This document shows positions 6,872-9,278 of a DNA stretch of 9,278 bases, one piece after another. The notes under the pieces are model-generated. The model saw only the letters and a list, made by a program, of their open reading frames with translations. It ran no database searches and was not told the origin of the DNA. Position 1 is the stretch's first letter; each line of letters opens with the position of its first letter. Origin of the DNA: Phycisphaerae bacterium (GTDB lineage: Bacteria; Planctomycetota; Phycisphaerae; Sedimentisphaerales; Anaerobacaceae). Where the stretch lies: assembly GCA_030667885.1 (NCBI GenBank), contig DAOUVA010000139.1, positions 1-9,278 on the forward strand, given 5' to 3'. The position numbers were made by a program, and so were the translations under genes.

Positions 6872-7171
6872 TTAATCCTTCCATTTCTCTTTATCGTAGT
6901 CTGAATGAATTAGTGCTGCTTTAATGACGACTATTTGTCCTTCACAATTTACGGTTGTTACTAACCTGTATTTATTACCACCTATGTCAAAAACAACAAA
7001 CCTTCTATCATCAGACTTAACTACATCACATGTCCTGAATGTTTGTTTAATCTTAGAAAAGTTATGCCATTCTGCCTCTTCGACTACTTGAATCCACCTT
7101 TCAAGTGGTTTTTTTGCTCTCTTATGCTGTTGCCAAAACTCCTGTAATATAAGCTTTCCTATAATCTTCAC
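6872..7171 (-). CDS. higB: HigB-family mRNA interferase toxin
   Basis: The product has 99 residues from the GTG at 7171. This start matches the usual HigB N-terminus: (M)KIIGKLILQEFWQQHKRAKKPLERW corresponds to the family pattern of KII, LREFWEQH and PL..W, shown here as two spans, 2-16 and 17-26. The GTG at 7210 lies upstream of the best promoter. The family signature appears as FDIGGNKYRLV at 61-71, with a late HSDYDKE at 89-95. HigB toxins of the RelE superfamily cut mRNA on the ribosome when HigA is degraded. The gene is directly followed by higA in a two-gene operon. No ribosome binding site precedes the GTG, and the predicted transcription start falls on or next to it, so the message may be leaderless. 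The family call is strong; the exact start is less certain. Confidence 0.9.
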   Translation of the reverse strand: MKIIGKLILQEFWQQHKRAKKPLERWIQVVEEAEWHNFSKIKQTFRTCDVVKSDDRRFVVFDIGGNKYRLVTTVNCEGQIVVIKAALIHSDYDKEKWKD

Positions 7172-7188
7172 GTATACATTATGTATAC
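7172..7188. promoter_or_regulatory. Probable HigA operator palindrome
   Basis: GTATACAT (7172-7179) and ATGTATAC (7181-7188) are perfect inverted arms around one base. The repeat covers the proposed -10 element and ends at the GTG start of higB, where an autoregulating HigA would be expected to bind. Confidence 0.65.
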
Positions 7189-7206
7189 ATTTCGGGAATA
7201 AGTCAA
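7178..7206 (-). promoter_or_regulatory. Predicted higBA promoter
   Basis: TTGACT (7206-7201), 17 nt, then CATAAT (7183-7178) on the minus strand. The start point would be near 7171. A second possible pair, TTGAAG and TAAAAT with 17 nt between, lies upstream within 7228-7258 and would give a leader. The region is AT-rich. Confidence 0.55.
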
Positions 7207-7274
7207 ACACAATTTCAAAAAATATAAAATATTTTAAGAATCTGCTTTAATGGCTTCAACAACAGGCTTAAATA

Positions 7275-7343
7275 TCAAATTCTTGCATAATTATTTTGAA
7301 AATCGTCCACAGCTGAGATTAAAGTAATGAGTAATTCTTTCAT
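7275..7343 (-). CDS. Possible 22-residue small ORF or truncated gene start
   Basis: ATG at 7343 follows GGGAG at six-base spacing and encodes MKELLITLISAVDDFQNNYARI, then stop. The ribosome binding site is better than that of most neighbours. The peptide is too short to assign. It may be a real small protein, a leader peptide, or the 5' end of a gene cut when the unit was formed. A structured leader-like segment lies directly upstream. Confidence 0.27.
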   Translation of the reverse strand: MKELLITLISAVDDFQNNYARI

Positions 7344-7366
7344 TTTTCTCTCCCAAGTGGGCTTTG

Positions 7367-7413
7367 TGAGAAATCCAGAGGCTTCGGTGCTACAAAACAA
7401 AGGCCAAACTCTC
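7367..7413 (-). promoter_or_regulatory. Possible degenerate glycine-aptamer-like leader
   Basis: On the minus strand GAGAG (7413-7409), 19 nt, CACCGAAG (7389-7382), 10 nt, then TCTCA (7371-7367). The order and spacing resemble the glycine riboswitch core, and TGAGA/TCTCA could pair as P1. The conserved GGRGCAA after GAAG and a convincing P2 stem are missing, so this is weak. Confidence 0.2.
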
Positions 7414-7447
7414 AGGTACTGGCAAGGGCAATTCTATGATAATAGTT

Positions 7448-7460
7448 AGGATCGACAGTC
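7448..7460. repeat. 13-bp core AGGATCGACAGTC, copy C
   Basis: The left flank is unique to the higBA unit; the right flank is the 3' module. It lies 1176 bp from copy B and 1283 bp from copy D. Confidence 0.75.
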
Positions 7461-7651
7461 TGGGATGTAGATTTGTAAGTATTTGTTAATAAACGATTAA
7501 TGACTGATAAAAAAGAACTTATGATGCTGACCGAAGCACAACAGAAGCGTGAAAGTAGCCTAAACGAACGTAGTTGTTGCGCGCTTTAATGGCTGGGTTG
7601 GTCCTTCAAGTCTATACTCATATGATATCATATTCGTTCTCCAACGCACGG
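7448..7651 (-). repeat. 3' module, copy C (longest)
   Basis: Bridges the other two copies: its outer part (7448-7606) matches copy B, and its inner part (about 7525-7651), including the palindrome ATATGAT/ATCATAT at 7620-7633, matches copy A. It lies about 50 nt after the stop of the DUF4177-like gene. Inside it GCACAACA and TGTTGCGC can pair around CGT/ACG, giving an imperfect hairpin. Confidence 0.85.
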
Positions 7652-7660
7652 GATCAATCG

Positions 7661-7679
7661 CGACGCGTCAGCGGCGTCG
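7661..7679. terminator. Hairpin just downstream of the DUF4177-like gene
   Basis: CGACGC (7661-7666) and GCGTCG (7674-7679) form a GC-rich six-bp stem with a seven-nt loop, 24 nt after the stop at 7703. No T-run follows, so it may slow decay of the mRNA rather than end transcription. Confidence 0.3.
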
Positions 7680-7702
7680 ACTTGAATCCCGATGTTATCG
7701 GT

Positions 7703-7906
7703 TTATTTTTCTTGTATTTCTCGTTCCAAGAGAAGATTAACTCCTCCCATAAAGGACAGAATGGATTTAATTCCAAATTCTCCTGTAAGACGATTTAGAC
7801 GCCATCCATCATTGCCAAAATCGTTTAGCGCATCCAAGATATGCTGTTTTCTAGGTTTGCCTGTTTCAAACTTTAGATAGTACGATTTATATTCATACTT
7901 CTTCAT
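7703..7906 (-). CDS. DUF4177-like small protein
   Basis: The product has 67 residues from the ATG at 7906, chosen because AAAGGAA lies upstream at normal spacing and because DUF4177 proteins typically begin MKKYEYK. The family pattern is visible: MKKYEYKSYYLKF as a first strand, a helix with ILDALNDFGNDGWRLNRL (typical consensus L...LNELG.EGWELV), and a last strand ending NLLLEREIQ. DUF4177 members are short, single-domain cytoplasmic proteins of unknown function. The gene starts 42 nt after the membrane-anchored protein gene (7949-8455) in the same direction, probably on one transcript. The 3' module repeat follows. The family is fairly secure from the pattern, but no function can be stated. 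Confidence 0.8.
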   Translation of the reverse strand: MKKYEYKSYYLKFETGKPRKQHILDALNDFGNDGWRLNRLTGEFGIKSILSFMGGVNLLLEREIQEK

Positions 7907-7948
7907 TAGACAATTCCTTTTATTAGAACGTTCCGGATAACGCAAAGA

Positions 7949-8455
7949 TCAGCCGCTCTGGGATCGCGTAGCGATTGAAGAGTCGGCTGGATCGCTTTGT
8001 TCGAGGTTTTTCCTCAACTCGGTTAAGTATTCTTCACCTTCATCATAATTACCTGATTGCTGCCAGATAGATAGAAGACGTATAACTGCATCTTTGCGAT
8101 TAGTTTCAGAGGCGTTATGGATTTCAAGAATCGACTCTAATTCCTCTGTCTGCCAAAAGGCTCCGCGAAATCTGTAGAGCACTGCAATTCTAGTTCCTGG
8201 GCAAGATGTATTCACGCGATGCCATTCTTTGATGTCGGCCACGTCAACTTTCTTCCCATGTAGGGTAAGAGATAGGAAGGTATCCTTGATCTGTTGAGAC
8301 ATCTGAACAAAACAAATGACGTGAGTTATTCGACATTGCCCTGTCTTAATATTAATGTCTTCATGACGAAGGTATATGACACGCCTTGGCAGAAATATGC
8401 ATATGAGCACGGCACCCAAGCAGACCGTTATTATTGCTCTGCGTTTCTTAGTCAT
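7949..8455 (-). CDS. Uncharacterised protein with an N-terminal membrane anchor
   Basis: The product has 168 residues, starting at the ATG at 8455. Residues about 7-22 (AIITVCLGAVLICIFL) form one hydrophobic segment flanked by Lys/Arg on both sides, so it is a membrane anchor or uncleaved signal. The remaining 145 residues contain no motif I recognise; the stretch 104-150 (EELESILEIHNA, then RLLSIWQQSGNYDEGEEYLTEL) looks helical and somewhat TPR-like, without a clear repeat. There is no good ribosome binding site; the start lies two bases after the stop of a possible 58-codon ORF (TAA-AG-ATG), suggesting translational coupling. The final residues from about 156 (PADSSIATRSQSG) are encoded by a nested inverted repeat that may be a foreign insertion. 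It probably shares the promoter at 8669-8696 with the DUF4177-like gene. Confidence 0.75.
   Translation of the reverse strand: MTKKRRAIITVCLGAVLICIFLPRRVIYLRHEDINIKTGQCRITHVICFVQMSQQIKDTFLSLTLHGKKVDVADIKEWHRVNTSCPGTRIAVLYRFRGAFWQTEELESILEIHNASETNRKDAVIRLLSIWQQSGNYDEGEEYLTELRKNLEQSDPADSSIATRSQSG
7950..7989. repeat. Nested inverted repeat within a gene's 3' end
   Basis: The outer arms CAGCCGCTCT (7950-7959) and AGAG-T-CGGCTG (7979-7989) pair with one bulged T. Inside, ATCGC (7963-7967) and GCGAT (7971-7975) pair around GTA. The element encodes the last 13 or so residues of the membrane-anchored protein. Confidence 0.7.
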
Positions 8456-8457
8456 CT

Positions 8458-8634
8458 TTAGTCTCGAACAATGTATATATGGTTTCCGTATAAGACGCCG
8501 GACTTTTTTGAGTGTCCGTATAACACTCCTTTACCCAAAGTCCATAAGTAATCTCTTGGATACGACTTAGCCCAGTTCTCCTTCTTATTAGGATTCTTAT
8601 ATGGTTTCCGTATAACATCCCGATCTCTCGTCAT
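8458..8634 (-). CDS. Possible 58-residue small protein
   Basis: The ATG at 8634 lies about 28 nt after the predicted start point of promoter copy D, and the stop at 8458-8460 is two bases before the next gene's ATG. The product is basic and Tyr/Trp-rich (for example NWAKSYPRDYLWTLGKG) and ends with two repeat-encoded segments, VLYGHSKKSG and VLYGNHIYIV. No clear ribosome binding site is seen. In copy B the same ATG leads to a stop after two codons (MT), so this frame is not conserved between units. It may be a real coupled small gene or only a translated repeat. Confidence 0.3.
   Translation of the reverse strand: MTRDRDVIRKPYKNPNKKENWAKSYPRDYLWTLGKGVLYGHSKKSGVLYGNHIYIVRD
8467..8522 (-). repeat. 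Paired TTATACGGA units before a gene start
   Basis: On the minus strand GTTATACGGACAC (from 8522) and CTTATACGGAAACC (from 8495) are about 27 nt apart; related copies are at 8615-8597 and 6156-6137. In the last unit the shared sequence continues CATATATACAT and stops at GTT, just before the gene start, exactly as it does before the gene at 6114. CGGAC and GTCCG between the units could pair around a 10-nt loop. Confidence 0.65.
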
Positions 8635-8668
8635 CTCAGAGGAATCCCAGCCACTGTTGTACCCTAAT

Positions 8669-8696
8669 AAAATACAACCAAACTTTAATCTGTAAA
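8669..8696 (-). promoter_or_regulatory. Conserved cassette promoter, copy D
   Basis: TTTACA (8696-8691), 16 nt, then TATTTT (8674-8669) on the minus strand, followed by ATTAGGGTACAACAG as in copy B. It would drive the possible 58-codon ORF, the membrane-anchored protein and the DUF4177-like gene. Confidence 0.6.
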
Positions 8697-8730
8697 GGAA
8701 AAAGACAAACAAACCACCTTTTTCTCCCTT

Positions 8731-8743
8731 AGGATCGACAGTC
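8731..8743. repeat. 13-bp core AGGATCGACAGTC, copy D
   Basis: The left flank is the 5' module; the right flank is unique. It defines the right boundary of the cassette-like array. Confidence 0.75.
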
Positions 8744-8754
8744 CGAACTGCCAG

Positions 8755-8796
8755 GTGGACGAAGGCCGGTTTCTTTTGACAAAGCTGGCTTGGACA
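8755..8796. repeat. Diverged direct repeat, first copy (second at 9176-9214)
   Basis: GTGGACGAAGGC is identical at 8755-8766 and 9176-9187. Similarity continues with TGAYAAAGCTKGCTT in both copies. The two copies bracket about 410 bp of gene-free DNA. Confidence 0.55.
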
Positions 8797-8816
8797 ATAG
8801 AACCTGCCTTATGTAG

Positions 8817-8838
8817 GGGCAATCCCGCGTGGTTGCCC
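8817..8838. repeat. Short hairpin of dispersed-repeat type
   Basis: GGGCAA (8817-8822) pairs with TTGCCC (8833-8838), within GTAGGGGCAATCCCGCGTGG. Sequences of this form occur as intergenic repeats in many bacteria. Confidence 0.45.
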
Positions 8839-8862
8839 TGATGCGATAAACATGATCCGGCT

Positions 8863-8909
8863 TCCAAAATCGAATCCCCCGGAATTCAGCGTCCAAAATC
8901 ACTCCCCCC
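8863..8909. repeat. Tandem imperfect repeat TCCAAAATC...CCCCC
   Basis: TCCAAAATCGAATCCCCC (8863-8880) and TCCAAAATCACTCCCCCC (8892-8909) have a 29-bp period. A run of A follows. Repeated end motifs of this kind occur at the termini of some insertion sequences, but no transposase is present. Confidence 0.5.
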
Positions 8910-8964
8910 AAAAAAAAATCAATCGTTTCTCAAACGCGCTAGATGTCATTGACAGGTAGTGAAA

Positions 8965-8991
8965 TTGCCACTATCCAAAATCTGGTATAAT
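8965..8991 (+). promoter_or_regulatory. Extended -10 promoter pointing right
   Basis: TGGTATAAT (8983-8991) is a perfect -10 with an upstream TG. A weak -35, TTGCCA (8965-8970), lies 15 nt before it. No ORF follows inside the window, so it may serve a gene beyond 9278 or an RNA. Confidence 0.45.
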
Positions 8992-9156
8992 GTACCGAAA
9001 AATCGAGCAACTTGTGCCTAAGAAGGGGCGTATCTGCGGGTATTTTAGACAAAAAACGCTAAAAAACTAAGAAAAACCACCAAAATTCAACAAAATCAAC
9101 CACATTTTCACCCAAAATCTCCAACACAAATAAGGAATTTCGTCAGCTTCGAATAT

Positions 9157-9174
9157 GTTGCATTTTAATGCAAC
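9157..9174. repeat. 18-bp inverted repeat
   Basis: GTTGCATT (9157-9164) and AATGCAAC (9167-9174) are perfect arms around TT. It lies just before the second copy of the direct repeat. No T-run follows. Confidence 0.5.
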
Positions 9175-9278
9175 TGTGGACGAAGGCAGGCAAGGTGATA
9201 AAGCTTGCTTTAAGGGCCATGAATGCCAAGAACACCAAGCTGAACGAAAAACCTCTGTGTTCTCTGTGGCAAAAAATC

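Larger units (their letters stand above)
7211..7447. other. Unit-specific leader region upstream of higBA
   Basis: This stretch replaces the shared 5' promoter module seen in the other two units and has no counterpart elsewhere in the window. On the minus strand it contains a structured leader-like segment (7367-7413) and a 22-codon ORF with a good ribosome binding site (7343-7275), then AT-rich sequence leading into the higBA promoter. Confidence 0.5.
8597..8743 (-). repeat. 5' module, copy D (promoter-bearing)
   Basis: Homologous over its length to copy B at 6137-6284, ending at the core AGGATCGACAGTC on its outer side. It marks the upstream end of the array on the minus strand. The sequence beyond the core does not match any other unit. 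Confidence 0.85.
8744..9278. other. Gene-free repeat-rich region
   Basis: No ORF here is convincing on either strand. The region holds a GGGCAA/TTGCCC hairpin, a tandem TCCAAAATC pair, a diverged 40-bp direct repeat at both ends, an extended -10 promoter, a G-poor stretch (about 9065-9130), an 18-bp inverted repeat, and at the far end the CCAAGAACACCAAG and CTGTGTTCTCTGTGG type of sequence, which recurs as intergenic repeats in many environmental genomes. Confidence 0.6.

Noticed and set aside
7172..7210. GTG at 7210 as the higB start
   Set aside because: It precedes the best promoter and adds residues absent from the HigB family; the GTG at 7171 gives the family-typical start.
7355..7440. 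Glycine riboswitch on the plus strand (CTCTCAGGTA near 7409-7418)
   Set aside because: The plus strand lacks CACCGAAG in the right place and no plus-strand gene follows; the minus-strand arrangement is the better, still weak, reading.
8635..8712. Longer 84-codon version of the small ORF starting with TTG at 8712
   Set aside because: The TTG lies upstream of the -35 and -10 of promoter copy D and would not be on that transcript.
5028..8743. CRISPR array
   Set aside because: The repeats are 130-200 bp, about 1.2 kb apart and separated by genes, not short spacers.

Overview
The window looks like a chromosomal segment from a Planctomycetota bacterium, most likely class Phycisphaerae. The main clue is a large secreted protein on the minus strand: a LamG domain followed by repeated Fn3-like modules carrying TYYWR(V/I)DE and a DDMESY segment, a layout common in that class. 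Two Tat-exported hydrolases next to it fit the same lineage. The assignment is by family resemblance; there is no rRNA or marker gene here.

Left part (1-4683), ordinary secretome genes: a LamG/Fn3-like surface protein (minus, C-terminus beyond the window edge), a Tat-exported metallophosphoesterase (minus), and, divergently, a Tat-exported SGNH-hydrolase-like protein (plus). Positions 4684-5027 hold no convincing gene and a degenerate dispersed repeat.

Central part (about 5028-8743), an accessory region in which every gene is on the minus strand. Unrelated genes (a possible HEPN-domain protein, a HigB/HigA toxin-antitoxin pair, a DUF4177-like small protein, a membrane-anchored unknown protein and a possible 58-codon ORF) are separated by homologous non-coding modules. 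A 5' module (two copies) carries a conserved promoter, TTGACA or TTTACA, then 16 nt, then TATTTT. A 3' module (three copies, one truncated) lies after the last gene of each unit. Both modules are bounded by the same 13-bp sequence AGGATCGACAGTC at 6272, 7448 and 8731, so the region divides into units of about 1.2-1.3 kb. The flanks of the three core copies are shuffled as recombination at the core would predict. This resembles an integron-style cassette array, but I cannot show canonical attC sites and no integrase lies in the window, so the mechanism is open. The toxin-antitoxin unit lacks the shared promoter and instead has its own promoter with a near-perfect operator palindrome.

Right part (8744-9278) has no gene I can support. 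It contains short inverted and direct repeats that look like remnants of mobile or dispersed elements, and a strong extended -10 promoter pointing off the right end.

The left genes probably act in or beyond the cell envelope. The central genes look like independent cargo rather than one pathway, apart from the HigBA pair and possibly the tightly packed group at 7703-8634.
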